From contig JAQTTY010000004.1 of the NCBI GenBank assembly GCA_028710525.1, positions 124,001 to 188,000 on the forward strand: a DNA stretch of 64,000 nucleotides. Direction: 5' to 3'. Origin of the DNA: Gallionella sp. (GTDB lineage: Bacteria > Pseudomonadota > Gammaproteobacteria > Burkholderiales > Gallionellaceae). Below are positions 28,740-41,984 of this stretch, one piece after another (position 1 is the stretch's first letter; each line of letters begins with the position of its first letter). The notes below the pieces were generated by a model. It had not been told where the DNA came from, did no database searches, and was given only the letters and a program-made list of their open reading frames with translations. The translations under genes were made by a program, and so were the position numbers.

Positions 28740-30086
28740 CTAGCGCGCCAGTTGTTTGAGCAACTTGTCGTGTATGCCGCCGAAGCCGCCGTTGCTCATC
28801 ACCAGTATCTGGTCGCCGGCTTGTGCGGCGGCTGTGATAGAGGCGATCAACTCGTTGAGATCGTCTTTGACGACAGCTTTATTGCCTAAAGGTGCGAGCG
28901 CACCGTGCGCATCCCAGCCCAGATTGCCGGCGTAGCAAAACACCAGATCGGCATCTTTCAGACTGCCGGGTAGCGCATCCTTCATCACACCCAGCTTCAT
29001 GGTGTTTGAGCGTGGTTCGAGTACCGCTAGGATGCGCGCCTTGCCAACCTTCTTACGCAGGCCCGCGACGGTGGTATCGATGGCGGTGGGATGATGAGCG
29101 AAGTCGTCATACACCGTAATGCCACTAACTGTACCCTTCACTTCCATACGGCGTTTAACGTTCTTGAATTCAGCAAGAGCCGCTAGACCTTGAGCGATAG
29201 GTACGCCGACATGGCGCGCGGCGGACAAGGCTGCTAGAGCATTCATGCGATTGTGCTCACCCATCAAGTCCCAGTGCAGCGTACCTTGAGCGACACCATT
29301 GAGGGTGACCAGATTCGCATTATCGATGTTCCATCCAGCATCGTTACCGAACTGTTCCACAGGCGTCCAGCAACCGCGCTTGAGCACGCGCTGTAGCGAT
29401 TCCTCGCGTCCATTGCACACCACCAGCCCATTGCCCGGCACGGTGCGTACCAGATGATGGAACTGCGTCTCGATAGCGTTCAGGTCGGCGAAGATATCGG
29501 CGTGATCGAATTCCAGATTATTGAGGATGGCGGTGCGCGGGTGGTAATGCACGAACTTGGAACGTTTGTCGAAGAAGGCCGTGTCGTATTCATCCGCCTC
29601 GATGACGAAGAACGGCGACTCGGTGATACGCGCCGAGATGCCGAAGTTCTCTGGCACACCACCGATCAAGAAGCCGGGCGTCAGCCCCGCGTATTCCAAT
29701 ATCCAAGCGAGCATAGACGTGGTGGTGGTCTTGCCGTGAGTACCCGCTACGCCTAACACCCACTTATCACGCAGCAAAGTATCGGACAGCCATTGCGGGC
29801 CAGAGGCATACGGCAGGTTGCGATTCAGTATCTCTTCCATCAGCGCATTGCCGCGCGTCACCACATTGCCGATGACGTATACGTCAGGATTCAGCGCGAG
29901 TTGCTCCACACCGAAACCTTCAATCAGCTCGATGCCCTGCGCTTCCAGCTGCGTGCTCATCGGTGGATAGACGTTAGCATCGCAGCCCGTGACGCGATAG
30001 CCGGATTGCTTGGCGATGGCCGCGATGCCGCCCATAAAGGTGCCGCAGATACCGAGGATGTGGATGTGCTTGGGTTGAGTAGTCAT
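28740..30086 (-). CDS. mpl: murein peptide ligase Mpl
   Basis: Mpl ligates the recycled tripeptide L-Ala-D-Glu-meso-DAP to UDP-MurNAc. The ATG at 30086 (MTTQPKHIHILGICGTFMGG) matches the family N-terminus; a start at 30101 would be longer. The ATP motif GTHGKTTTT is near residue 110, and DDFAHHPTAI is the Mur ligase C-terminal motif. The protein is 448 residues. A palindromic repeat fills the region just upstream, so the promoter may lie within or beyond it. Confidence 0.94.
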   Translation of the reverse strand: MTTQPKHIHILGICGTFMGGIAAIAKQSGYRVTGCDANVYPPMSTQLEAQGIELIEGFGVEQLALNPDVYVIGNVVTRGNALMEEILNRNLPYASGPQWLSDTLLRDKWVLGVAGTHGKTTTTSMLAWILEYAGLTPGFLIGGVPENFGISARITESPFFVIEADEYDTAFFDKRSKFVHYHPRTAILNNLEFDHADIFADLNAIETQFHHLVRTVPGNGLVVCNGREESLQRVLKRGCWTPVEQFGNDAGWNIDNANLVTLNGVAQGTLHWDLMGEHNRMNALAALSAARHVGVPIAQGLAALAEFKNVKRRMEVKGTVSGITVYDDFAHHPTAIDTTVAGLRKKVGKARILAVLEPRSNTMKLGVMKDALPGSLKDADLVFCYAGNLGWDAHGALAPLGNKAVVKDDLNELIASITAAAQAGDQILVMSNGGFGGIHDKLLKQLAR

Positions 30087-30117
30087 TCTGAAGATCCGCA
30101 AAATTCAACAACAAATT

Positions 30118-30221
30118 GTCCACGAAAAACACGAAAAAACACGAACGAAGCAAAGTCAAAAAATGAAAAGTCTATCAACAGTTTTAATTTTCGTTTGGTT
30201 TTGTTCGTGCTTTTCGTGGAC
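30118..30221. repeat. MITE-like palindromic element
   Basis: GTCCACGAAAAACACGAA at 30118-30135 is the near-perfect inverse of TTCGTGCTTTTCGTGGAC at 30204-30221. The match continues inwards through A-rich and T-rich arms around an AT-rich centre, about 104 bases in all. No coding capacity is seen. Arms built on CGTG-TTTTTCGTGGAC recur as dispersed palindromes in many bacterial genomes, from general knowledge. It stands between mpl and the DUF486 gene. Confidence 0.65.
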
Positions 30222-30237
30222 TATGGTCTTAACAGCT

Positions 30238-30591
30238 TTAAGTTCTAAAAATAAAATACACCGCGCCCATCATGCACAGCGCGGCGTATAGATAATCCAT
30301 CTTCAGTGGTTGCTGCATATAAATCACCGCGAACGGCACGAACACGGCCAGCGTGATGACTTCTTGCATGATCTTGAGCTGGCCTAGATCCATCACGCTA
30401 TAGCCGATACGATTGGCCGGCACTTGCAACAGATACTCGAACAGCGCGATACCCCAGCTCACCAAGGCCGCCACATACCAGGGCGACGTCGCAAAGTTCT
30501 TCAGGTGCCCATACCAAGCGAAGGTCATAAACAGATTGGATACCGCCAGCATCAAAGCCGTGACCAATAGCGGGTTTGAGATCATGTTCAT
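30238..30591 (-). CDS. DUF486 family membrane protein
   Basis: A 117-residue inner-membrane protein with four hydrophobic segments (LLVTALMLAVSNLFMTFAW, YVAALVSWGIALFEYLL, VITLAVFVPFAVIYM, LYAALCMMGAVYFIF). The FAWYGHLK and GLQ-like DLGQLKIMQEVITL segments match the DUF486 family, related to small DMT transporters. The substrate is unknown. A palindromic repeat lies on each side of the gene. Confidence 0.85.
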   Translation of the reverse strand: MNMISNPLLVTALMLAVSNLFMTFAWYGHLKNFATSPWYVAALVSWGIALFEYLLQVPANRIGYSVMDLGQLKIMQEVITLAVFVPFAVIYMQQPLKMDYLYAALCMMGAVYFIFRT

Positions 30592-30617
30592 CGTCTATAT
30601 GTGCATCAGCTTAAATT

Positions 30618-30719
30618 CCTTCCCCCGCGCAGGGGGAAGGCTAGGAAGGGGGTAAGGATGTTAAGCAGCAACAGCCTAGTGACACCCCCATCCTAACCCT
30701 CCCCCTCATGGAGGAGGGA
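30618..30719. repeat. paired REP-like palindromes (inverted units)
   Basis: CCTTCCCCC-GCGC-AGGGGGAAGG with a tail CTAGGAAGGGGG runs from 30618 to 30652. An inverted relative, CACCCCCATCCTAACCCTCCCCC, runs from 30683 to 30719. The two units face each other like a bacterial interspersed mosaic element. A single related unit is at 58591-58628. Confidence 0.65.
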
Positions 30720-30723
30720 ACGT

Positions 30724-31173
30724 TTAGCGTACCTTCAGCAATTCCACATCGAACACCAGTGTCGCGTTAGGCGGTATCACACCACCCGCACCGCGTGCGC
30801 CGTAGCCCAATTTGGCAGGGATGATCAGGGTGCGTTGACCGCCGACTTTCATGCCGGCGAAACCTTGGTCCCAACCCTTGATGACTTGCCCGCCACCCAG
30901 TCCGAACTCGAACGGCTGACCGCGATCGCGGGAACTATCGAACTTCTTGCCCTTGTGTTCAGGCGCGGTTTCGTCGTACAGCCAGCCAGTGTAATGCACA
31001 GCGATATCGTGACCGGCGATGGCTTCCGCACCGGTGCCGAGTTTGGTGTCGTTCTTGATCAGTTCAGTCACTTGGGTGCTCTCCATAGCAGGTAGGTCTG
31101 GTTTGCTGCAGGCTGTGTTGATAGCAGCGCAACCCAGCAGCAAGGCGAACAAGAATTTTGAGGTCAGTTTCAT
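30724..31173 (-). CDS. exported FKBP-type peptidyl-prolyl isomerase
   Basis: A 149-residue FKBP prolyl isomerase with an export signal ([22 protein letters not shown]). The Cys suggests a lipoprotein, but the sequence before it (NTA) is not a standard lipobox, so simple signal peptidase I cleavage is possible. The FKBP fold runs from about residue 45: [43 protein letters not shown] and [24 protein letters not shown]. It should fold periplasmic proteins. A cytosolic tandem FKBP is encoded just upstream on the same strand. Confidence 0.9.
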   Translation of the reverse strand: MKLTSKFLFALLLGCAAINTACSKPDLPAMESTQVTELIKNDTKLGTGAEAIAGHDIAVHYTGWLYDETAPEHKGKKFDSSRDRGQPFEFGLGGGQVIKGWDQGFAGMKVGGQRTLIIPAKLGYGARGAGGVIPPNATLVFDVELLKVR

Positions 31174-31206
31174 AGTGGTTTTGTTGTTGGTGATTGGGTC
31201 TAGTGC

Positions 31207-31893
31207 TTATTGCACTTCCAGCAGTTCCACATCGAACACCAGCGTCGCATTGGCTGGTATCACGCCGCCCGCGCCGCGCTTGCCGTAGCCCATCTCAGGC
31301 GGGATGGTCAGGGTGCGTTGGCCGCCGACCTTCATGCCCTGCACGCCCATGTCCCAACCAGCGATCACGCGACCGTGACCCAGTGGAAATTCGAACGGCT
31401 CATTGCGATCACGCGAGCTATCGAACTTGATGCCTTTGTTTCCGTCTGCATTCTTGTCGAACAACCAACCGGTGTAATGCACGGTCACCAACTGTCCGGC
31501 CTGCGCTTCGTCACCGCTACCAACCTTCACATCGTCTATCTTGGTATGCACCACCTTGAGCAGCTTCACCTCGAACAGCAGGTCAGCATTGGGCGGGATG
31601 TCGTTGCCCGCGCCCATTTCACCATAACCCATTTCGGATGGGATGATCAGCGTGCGTGAACCGCCTTCGCGCATACCCGCCACGCCTTCGTCCCAACCCT
31701 GGATAACATGGCCAGCCCCCAGCGGAAAACTGAACGGGTCGTTGCGATCCAGCGAGCTGTCGAATTTCGCGCCCTTGCTGTCCGGTGCGCCTGCGTCATA
31801 CAGCCAGCCGGTGTAATGCACGATGACGTTCTGTCCTGCTTGCGCTTCCGCGCCTTCGCCTAGTTTGGTGTCGGTTTTGATTAGTGTGGTCAT
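31207..31893 (-). CDS. tandem-domain FKBP peptidyl-prolyl isomerase
   Basis: A 228-residue cytosolic protein made of two complete FKBP domains in tandem, about residues 1-113 and 118-228. Each has [34 protein letters not shown] and GYG--GAG--IP-NA. The two halves clearly arose by duplication and keep the isomerase pocket residues (VIQGWD and VIAGWD). No signal peptide is seen. The gene is 33 bases upstream of the exported FKBP and probably on one message with it, so three FKBP domains are made together. Confidence 0.92.
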   Translation of the reverse strand: MTTLIKTDTKLGEGAEAQAGQNVIVHYTGWLYDAGAPDSKGAKFDSSLDRNDPFSFPLGAGHVIQGWDEGVAGMREGGSRTLIIPSEMGYGEMGAGNDIPPNADLLFEVKLLKVVHTKIDDVKVGSGDEAQAGQLVTVHYTGWLFDKNADGNKGIKFDSSRDRNEPFEFPLGHGRVIAGWDMGVQGMKVGGQRTLTIPPEMGYGKRGAGGVIPANATLVFDVELLEVQ

Positions 31894-31917
31894 GCTGATT
31901 TCCTTTGTAAATTAAGA

Positions 31918-35888
<3,971 letters not shown>

Positions 35889-35936
35889 GGGAATGACGGC
35901 TCAAAAAATGAGCGCGGATTTTACCACGAGCGCCGC

Positions 35937-37433
35937 TTAGCCTTGTCTGTCCATGCGTCGGTACTGTACGGCTTCGGCGATATGGACGGTGAGGATGGGC
36001 TCGCTGCCGGCAAGGTCGGCGATGCTGCGTGCCACTTTGAGGATGCGATGGTAGGCGCGGGCGGATAGGTCCAACTTGCTGATCGCCTGTCGTAGCAAGG
36101 CTTCGCCCTGTGCATCGGGGATGCAATACGTTTCGATTTCCGTTACGCCGAGTTGCGCATTGGGCTTGCCCTGCCGTGCCAATTGACGTTGCCGGGCGGT
36201 ATCCACCCGCGTTTGCACGGTTGCACTAGACTCACCGTCGCTTTGTTTGAGCAAGTCCTGCTGGGGTACGGCGGGCACTTCGATGAGGATGTCGATGCGG
36301 TCCAACAGGGGGCCGGAGATCTTGCCGCGATAGCGTGAAACTTGGTCGGGCGTGCAGCGGCACTTGCCGTTGTAGTGACCGAGATAACCGCAGGGACAGG
36401 GGTTCATCGCCGCGACCAACTGAAACTGCGCCTTGAAATCAGCACGCCGTGCAGCACGAGAGATGGTGATGCGACCGCTCTCCAAAGGCTCGCGTAATAC
36501 CTCTAGTACATGGCGGTCGAACTCGGGCAATTCGTCTAAGAACAACACGCCATGCATGGCTACCGAGATCTCGCCGGGACGTGGGTTGCTGCCGCCACCA
36601 ACCAAGGCCACTGCCGAGGCAGTATGGTGAGGCGCACGATAGGGTCTGCGTTTCCAGTTCGCTACCTCGAACATCCCGCCCAGCGATTGCATAGCCGCAC
36701 TTTCTAGTGCTTCCTGTTGCGTCATCTGCGGCAGGATGCTAGGGAAGCGTGCCGCCAACATACTCTTGCCTGTGCCCGGCGGGCCGGACATCAAGAGGCT
36801 GTGGCCACCCGCCGCAGCGATCTCTAGCGCGCGCTTGGCCGTGCCCTGCCCTTTGACTTCGCGCAGATCTGGATAGATGGGCGTGATGCTTAGTACTTGC
36901 GGGATATAGCGGCTAAGCAACTCGCGTCCGGTGAGATGTGCTGCCACATCCAACAGAGAACTAGCCGCGTACACCACAGCGTCCTCAACTAGCGCAGCCT
37001 CAGCCGCATTTACGGCGGGGAGTACAAAAGCGCGGCCGGAGTTGGCCGCACGGTAGGTCATCGCCAGTGCACCACGTATCGCGCGCAGTTCGCCGGTTAA
37101 AGCTAGCTCTCCTGCGTATTCATATTCACTGAGCTTATCGCTAGGTATCTGCCCCGTTGCCGCCAAGATGCCCAGCGCGATGGGCAGATCGAAACGTCCA
37201 CTTTCCTTGGGCAGATCGGCGGGCGCGAGATTGACGGTGATATGGCGTGCGGGGAATTCGAAGTTGCAGTTTTGCAAAGCGGCGCGCACACGGTCTTTGC
37301 TTTCTTTTACTTCGGTCTCGGGCAGACCGACGATAGTAAAACTAGGTAAGCCGTTGGCCAGATGCACCTCGACGGTGACCAGCTCAGCCTCCATGCCGGA
37401 TAGTGCGCGGCTATAGAGGACGGCGAGACTCAT
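35937..37433 (-). CDS. comM: ComM/YifB AAA+ helicase
   Basis: ComM is a hexameric helicase that promotes branch migration during natural transformation. The true start is the ATG at 37433 (MSLAVLYSRALSGMEAELVTVEVHL). A longer open frame to 37493 only translates a palindromic repeat (MLRQAQHER). Walker A is GPPGTGKSMLA near residue 220, Walker B is LFLDELPEF, and the Mg-chelatase-like C-terminus has a Cys cluster (NPCPCGYLG, KCRC). The protein is 498 residues. Type IV pilus genes in this window make competence plausible. Confidence 0.93.
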   Translation of the reverse strand: MSLAVLYSRALSGMEAELVTVEVHLANGLPSFTIVGLPETEVKESKDRVRAALQNCNFEFPARHITVNLAPADLPKESGRFDLPIALGILAATGQIPSDKLSEYEYAGELALTGELRAIRGALAMTYRAANSGRAFVLPAVNAAEAALVEDAVVYAASSLLDVAAHLTGRELLSRYIPQVLSITPIYPDLREVKGQGTAKRALEIAAAGGHSLLMSGPPGTGKSMLAARFPSILPQMTQQEALESAAMQSLGGMFEVANWKRRPYRAPHHTASAVALVGGGSNPRPGEISVAMHGVLFLDELPEFDRHVLEVLREPLESGRITISRAARRADFKAQFQLVAAMNPCPCGYLGHYNGKCRCTPDQVSRYRGKISGPLLDRIDILIEVPAVPQQDLLKQSDGESSATVQTRVDTARQRQLARQGKPNAQLGVTEIETYCIPDAQGEALLRQAISKLDLSARAYHRILKVARSIADLAGSEPILTVHIAEAVQYRRMDRQG

Positions 37434-37460
37434 GGCAATGAATCCAGATTTAATAGGCAG

Positions 37461-37522
37461 CCGTTCGTGCTGAGCTTGTCGAAGCATGAACATCTACCCT
37501 TCGACAAGCTCAGGGCGAACGG
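37461..37522. repeat. dispersed palindromic repeat upstream of comM
   Basis: CCGTTCGTGCTGAGCTTGTC (37461 on) and its near-perfect inverse ending at 37522 (CTTCGACAAGCTCAGGGC and onward) form 24-base arms around a 14-base loop. This CTTCGACAAGCTCAG family is a widespread dispersed repeat in proteobacteria. It creates the false N-terminal extension of comM. Confidence 0.8.
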
Positions 37523-37542
37523 TGCTAAGAGGGCTGACATGA

Positions 37543-37779
37543 TTATTTTTGTTGCGCTTCCAGTTCGGCGATGCGCGATTCCAGAGCATTGAGTTGTTCG
37601 CGTGCTCGGGTCAATACTTGTGCCTGAACATCAAATTCTTCGCGCGTCACCAGATCGAGTTTGGAGAATCCTTGTGCGAGCAAGGCACGCATATTCTTTT
37701 CCAAGTCCTTCGCAGGACTGTTGTTCACTGCGTCCTGTAATTTTTCGGAAAGATCATTGAACATCTTGTTATTCAGCAT
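37543..37779 (-). CDS. ubiK: ubiquinone biosynthesis accessory factor UbiK
   Basis: UbiK is a small coiled-coil protein that assists the soluble ubiquinone-synthesis complex. The ATG at 37779 follows AAGGAG with eight bases between and gives 78 residues; a longer upstream frame is not credible. [31 protein letters not shown] and [31 protein letters not shown] match the BMFP family. It is transcribed in the same direction as comM. Confidence 0.88.
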   Translation of the reverse strand: MLNNKMFNDLSEKLQDAVNNSPAKDLEKNMRALLAQGFSKLDLVTREEFDVQAQVLTRAREQLNALESRIAELEAQQK

Positions 37780-37873
37780 GGCACGACTCCTTAATATGTG
37801 ATGGACGCGAGTGTAGCAAATATCACTCTCATCTATTTGGTACGACATCCTTCACTACATCTGCTTTATTCCC

Positions 37874-37888
37874 GCACATGGAGTGTGC
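37874..37888. promoter_or_regulatory. NtrC site 1 upstream of the porin gene
   Basis: GCACATGGAGTGTGC is a perfect GCAC-N7-GTGC palindrome, 31 bp from site 2. The spacing is the same as at glnA. Confidence 0.82.
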
Positions 37889-37904
37889 GCCACCCAGAAA
37901 ATCC

Positions 37905-37919
37905 GCATCGAATTGGTGC
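37905..37919. promoter_or_regulatory. NtrC site 2 upstream of the porin gene
   Basis: GCATCGAATTGGTGC matches the NtrC core with one mismatch. It lies 71 bp (centre to -24) from the sigma-54 promoter, against 73 bp at glnA. Confidence 0.72.
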
Positions 37920-37982
37920 GCGGCATTTTTTCAGAATTAGTGCATGTCGAACAACACTATGATTTTAATTGATTAAAAACTT

Positions 37983-37998
37983 TGGCACGGTTGCTGCT
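37983..37998 (+). promoter_or_regulatory. sigma-54 promoter of porin-glnK-amtB
   Basis: TGGCACGGTTGCTGCT, followed by TAGTAG as at glnA, has a perfect -24 box and GG-N10-GC spacing. Transcription should start near 38010, 47 bases before the porin gene. Confidence 0.85.
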
Positions 37999-38056
37999 TA
38001 GTAGAAAGCACGGAAATACAAACCGTAACTAACTTTAACTTCTCAAAGGAACGAAC

Positions 38057-38803
38057 ATGAAAAGCAATCTGTTGAACTCTCTGATCTTGGCAGCATTGGT
38101 TATGCCTAGTATTGCAATGGCTGCAGATACATCGCCAATCTCGGCAAACGTGTCGATGACTACCGACTACATCTTCCGCGGTATTTCTCAGTCCAGCAAA
38201 GGCCCTGCCATGCAAGGTGGTTTTGATTATGCCCATGCAAGTGGTTTGTATGTTGGTACTTGGGGTTCTAGCGTGGGTTGGATTAAGGATTTCCAAGGCT
38301 ACACTTCTGGCAGCATGGAATTCGACTTGTACGGCGGTTACCGTTCCGGCTTCGAAGGTACAGATTTTACTTATGATTTGGGCGCGGCTCAGTACATGTA
38401 CCCAGGCAGCCGCCTAGCTGCTACCACCAATGCAGACACCACTGAAGTATATGGAGCGTTGGGTTGGAAGTGGATCACAGCTAAGTATTCTAGAGTTGTT
38501 AGTTCAGGCGCATATGGTTTTGCTAATGCGAGTGGATCTGATTATATGGACCTCTCAGCTAGCGTTCCTCTAGGTGAAACTGGCCTGACAGCAGGCGCAC
38601 ACTGGGGCACTTTCAAATTCAAGAACAACACCTTGCAGGATTACAGCGATACCAAGCTCAGCTTGAGCTATGACATTGGAGGTGGATTGTCGGCTGGTGT
38701 TGCATATACGAATACTGATGCAAAAGTTGCAAACTGGTCTGATGCTAATGCCAAGGATTTGGGCGCAGGCAAAGGATTTGCTTGGATCACTAAGGCATTC
38801 TAA
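38057..38803 (+). CDS. TorF-family putative outer-membrane porin
   Basis: A 248-residue predicted outer-membrane beta-barrel. The signal peptide ends PSIAMA before ADTSP. The mature start SANVSMTTDYIFRGISQSSKGPAMQGGFDY is the TorF family signature, and alternating aromatic strands run to the C-terminal Phe (ITKAF), as outer-membrane proteins need. The gene lies between an NtrC/sigma-54 promoter and glnK-amtB, so it probably admits a nitrogen compound under nitrogen limitation; this is inferred from context. AAAGGAACGAAC precedes the ATG. Confidence 0.88.
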   Translation: MKSNLLNSLILAALVMPSIAMAADTSPISANVSMTTDYIFRGISQSSKGPAMQGGFDYAHASGLYVGTWGSSVGWIKDFQGYTSGSMEFDLYGGYRSGFEGTDFTYDLGAAQYMYPGSRLAATTNADTTEVYGALGWKWITAKYSRVVSSGAYGFANASGSDYMDLSASVPLGETGLTAGAHWGTFKFKNNTLQDYSDTKLSLSYDIGGGLSAGVAYTNTDAKVANWSDANAKDLGAGKGFAWITKAF

Positions 38804-38807
38804 ATAA

Positions 38808-39188
<381 letters not shown>

Positions 39189-39198
39189 GGAGAGGCAC

Positions 39199-40605
39199 AT
39201 GAAAAAGTTATTCGTATTGTTTGCATTGATGGCTGTGCTGTGCGGCGTGACCGTCTCAGCAGGCGCTGAAGAAGTCGCTGCAGCGACAGCAGAAGTTGCT
39301 GCGACAGTTGCTGATGTTGCAGCACCTGCTGCTGCCGAACCCGCACCCGTTGCAGAAGTTGCACCAGTTCCAAATAAGGGCGACACCACTTGGATGTTGG
39401 TATCCACACTGTTGGTTATCCTGATGATCGTTCCTGGCTTGTCATTGTTCTACGGTGGTCTGGTACGTGCCAAGAATATGTTGTCGGTATTGTCACAAGT
39501 GTTCGGCATCTTCGCGCTGATCTCTATCCTGTGGGTGGCTTACGGTTACAGCCTTGCCTTCGGTGACGGTGGCAGCCTTAACTGGATGATCGGCGACATG
39601 TCCAAGGCATTCCTGTTGGGTATGACTCCAGATAGCACCGCAGCGACATTTAGTGCTGGCGTGGTTATCCCTGAGTTCACCTTCGTAGCGTTCCAATTGA
39701 CCTTCGCAGCGATTACTACTGCGCTGATCATCGGTGGCTTCGCGGAGCGTATCAAGTTCTCTGCTCTGCTGGTGTTCTCTGCACTGTGGTTCACTTTCTC
39801 TTACTTGCCTATCGCACATATGGTTTGGGCTGCAGGGGGTTTCTTGTTCGAGAAGGGTGCTCTGGACTTCGCTGGTGGTACTGTGGTTCACATCAATGCA
39901 GGTATCGCAGCTTTGGTTGGTGCAATAGTGATTGGCAAGCGTATCGGCTACGGTAAAGAGCCTATGACACCACACAATCTGCCTATGACTATGATCGGTG
40001 CTTCTCTGCTGTGGGTGGGTTGGTTCGGTTTCAACGCAGGTTCTAACTTGGAAGCAACTGGCGGTGCTGCATTGGCTTTCTTGAACACTATCGTTGCAAC
40101 TGCTGCTGCTGCTTTGACCTGGATGTTTGCTGAGTGGATGTTGCGCGGTAAGCCTTCCATGCTGGGTATCGCTTCTGGTGCCATCGCTGGTCTGGTTGCT
40201 GTAACACCTGCTGCTGGTCTGGTTGGCCCTATGGGTGCCATCATCCTCGGTGCTTTGGTTGGTCCTATCTGCTTGTGGGGTGTGACTGGTCTGAAGCGTA
40301 GCCTGGGTTATGACGACTCACTGGACGTGTTCGGTATCCACGCTTTGGGCGGTATCTTTGGTGCGATCGGTACTGGTGTGTTCGTCTCCCCAGCATTGGG
40401 CGGCGTGGGTGTCAAAGACTACGAAATGATGCATCAAGTCGTCACTCAAGCAACTGGTGTTGGTATCACTGTATTGTGGTCTGGTGTGGTTGCATTCATC
40501 TGCTTCAAACTCGTTGATCTGACTATGGGTCTGCGTGTGAAAGAAGAAGAAGAGCGTGCCGGTCTGGATACATCGACTCACGGTGAAAATGCTTACAACA
40601 TCTAA
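39199..40605 (+). CDS. amtB: ammonium transporter AmtB
   Basis: AmtB is a trimeric inner-membrane ammonium channel. The ATG at 39199 follows AGGAGAGGCAC and gives 468 residues. A signal peptide (KKLFVLFALMAVLCGVTVSAGA) is followed by an Ala/Val/Glu-rich periplasmic stretch, then eleven helices. The twin pore histidines lie in LPIAHMVWAAGG and FGIHALGG, with PGLSLFYGGLVRAKNML near the start. The C-terminal tail that binds GlnK is present. It is co-transcribed with glnK. Confidence 0.97.
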   Translation: MKKLFVLFALMAVLCGVTVSAGAEEVAAATAEVAATVADVAAPAAAEPAPVAEVAPVPNKGDTTWMLVSTLLVILMIVPGLSLFYGGLVRAKNMLSVLSQVFGIFALISILWVAYGYSLAFGDGGSLNWMIGDMSKAFLLGMTPDSTAATFSAGVVIPEFTFVAFQLTFAAITTALIIGGFAERIKFSALLVFSALWFTFSYLPIAHMVWAAGGFLFEKGALDFAGGTVVHINAGIAALVGAIVIGKRIGYGKEPMTPHNLPMTMIGASLLWVGWFGFNAGSNLEATGGAALAFLNTIVATAAAALTWMFAEWMLRGKPSMLGIASGAIAGLVAVTPAAGLVGPMGAIILGALVGPICLWGVTGLKRSLGYDDSLDVFGIHALGGIFGAIGTGVFVSPALGGVGVKDYEMMHQVVTQATGVGITVLWSGVVAFICFKLVDLTMGLRVKEEEERAGLDTSTHGENAYNI

Positions 40606-40620
40606 TTTTCGTCTCCTCCC

Positions 40621-40671
40621 CTGAAGCCTCATGCTTCAGTTTAAGGGCACCGCAAGGTGCCCTTTTTTTAT
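40621..40671 (+). terminator. terminator after amtB
   Basis: A first hairpin, CTGAAGC-CTCAT-GCTTCAG, is followed by AAGGGCACC-GCAA-GGTGCCCTTTTTTT with seven T. The second is a strong intrinsic terminator that closes the porin-glnK-amtB group. Confidence 0.92.
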
Positions 40672-40711
40672 TTAAGAGTGAGAGGGTCATATCCTCGAAC
40701 GGTAAGCATGT

Positions 40712-41980
40712 ATGAACAATCTGCAACATGATCTTTCCACCTTGGAAGCGCGCCTTATCAGCGATGAGCACGGCCGCGTCACCGCGCATTATCAGGACTG
40801 CAGCATCAGCAGCGTCTTTCAACCTATCTTCAGCCTCTCGCATCGCCGCCCAGTGGGTTATGAAGCACTTAGCCGTATCAGCAGAGAGGGCTCCGGGGTG
40901 TTGGCACCGTCTGCGTTCTTTCGCCAGTCACGCCCAGAGTCGGACAATGTGTTGGTGGATCGACTGTGTCGTGCGCTACATATGCGTAACTTCGCAGGCT
41001 GCCAAGATTCTGCATGGATTTTCCTTAACGTAAATCCGCTGGTTACGGTGCTGGGCAAAAACTACGGCTCTTTCTTTAGGGAGATGCTGGAGAGCAACCA
41101 CATCGTTCCTGGTCAGGTGGTCGTCGAGATACTCGAGAATGGTATCTATGACGAGACCATTCTTTCGGCGGCAGTGGATTACTACAAGAACTTAGGCTGC
41201 TTGGTTGCGCTGGATGATTTCGGTGCGGCGCATTCCAACTTTGACCGTATCTGGAATCTGCAACCCGACATCGTCAAGTTCGACCGCTCCATCGTGCAGC
41301 AGGCCGAATCCAGCCGTAAGGTGCGCAAAGCTTTACCCAATCTAGTGTCCTTGATACAAGAACTGGGCTGTCTGACTTTGATGGAAAGTGTAGAAACTGA
41401 ACAGCAAGCCTTGATTGCCATGGATGCTAATGTCGATCTGGTGCAGGGCTATTACTTCGGCTATCCCAGCGAGTATTTAGTAGATGCTGATTACCGCTCC
41501 GACATCATGTTACAGCTCACCCATAAACATGCAGGATTTGCGGCTGATGTGCGCAGGCGTAATCAGTTGCGCATCGAAGCCCCGCAAGTGGAATTTGGCC
41601 GTGTGTTACAACATCTCAAGCTAGGTAGCGTGCGCATCGAGCAAGCCTGCGCGCGACTCTTGGAGATGGACAACGTGATGCGTGTCTATTGTCTGGATGA
41701 GTACGGTGACCAGATCGGCGAAAACATCGGCAACGAGCAGACACTGGGCAGAGCCGACCCACGCTTCGCTCCTCTCGCAGCAGCCCGTGATGCAAACTGG
41801 GCGCGTTGCAACTACTTCCGCTCCGCCATGCTCAGTCCTGGTGTCATTCAGACTACTCGCCCCTATCGCTCACTGACCGATAAAGGTCAGTGCATCACCC
41901 TATCCGCGTTGATATACACCCCAGCAGGTAAGCGTGTGGTTTGTTTGGATGTAGATTGGAGCAAGGGCTTGGAGCCGTGA
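40712..41980 (+). CDS. EAL-domain cyclic-di-GMP phosphodiesterase
   Basis: A 422-residue soluble protein. The N-terminal EAL domain (about 30-260) keeps the catalytic set: EAL within GYEALSR, Asn in LNVNP, Glu in VEILEN, the Asp pair in LDDFG, Lys in VKFDRS and Glu in MESVETE. It should therefore hydrolyse cyclic di-GMP. The C-terminal third (about 290-420: ACARLLEMDNVMRVYCLDEYGDQIGENI) resembles the PDC-like domain of YkuI and may bind a signal. There is no GGDEF domain. Cyclic di-GMP would link to the type IV pili. It is convergent with a kinase gene. Confidence 0.9.
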   Translation: MNNLQHDLSTLEARLISDEHGRVTAHYQDCSISSVFQPIFSLSHRRPVGYEALSRISREGSGVLAPSAFFRQSRPESDNVLVDRLCRALHMRNFAGCQDSAWIFLNVNPLVTVLGKNYGSFFREMLESNHIVPGQVVVEILENGIYDETILSAAVDYYKNLGCLVALDDFGAAHSNFDRIWNLQPDIVKFDRSIVQQAESSRKVRKALPNLVSLIQELGCLTLMESVETEQQALIAMDANVDLVQGYYFGYPSEYLVDADYRSDIMLQLTHKHAGFAADVRRRNQLRIEAPQVEFGRVLQHLKLGSVRIEQACARLLEMDNVMRVYCLDEYGDQIGENIGNEQTLGRADPRFAPLAAARDANWARCNYFRSAMLSPGVIQTTRPYRSLTDKGQCITLSALIYTPAGKRVVCLDVDWSKGLEP

Positions 41981-41984
41981 AGGG

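Noticed and set aside
37434..37493. N-terminal extension of ComM
   Set aside because: It translates the left arm of a palindromic repeat, and the downstream ATG at 37433 gives the conserved N-terminus.
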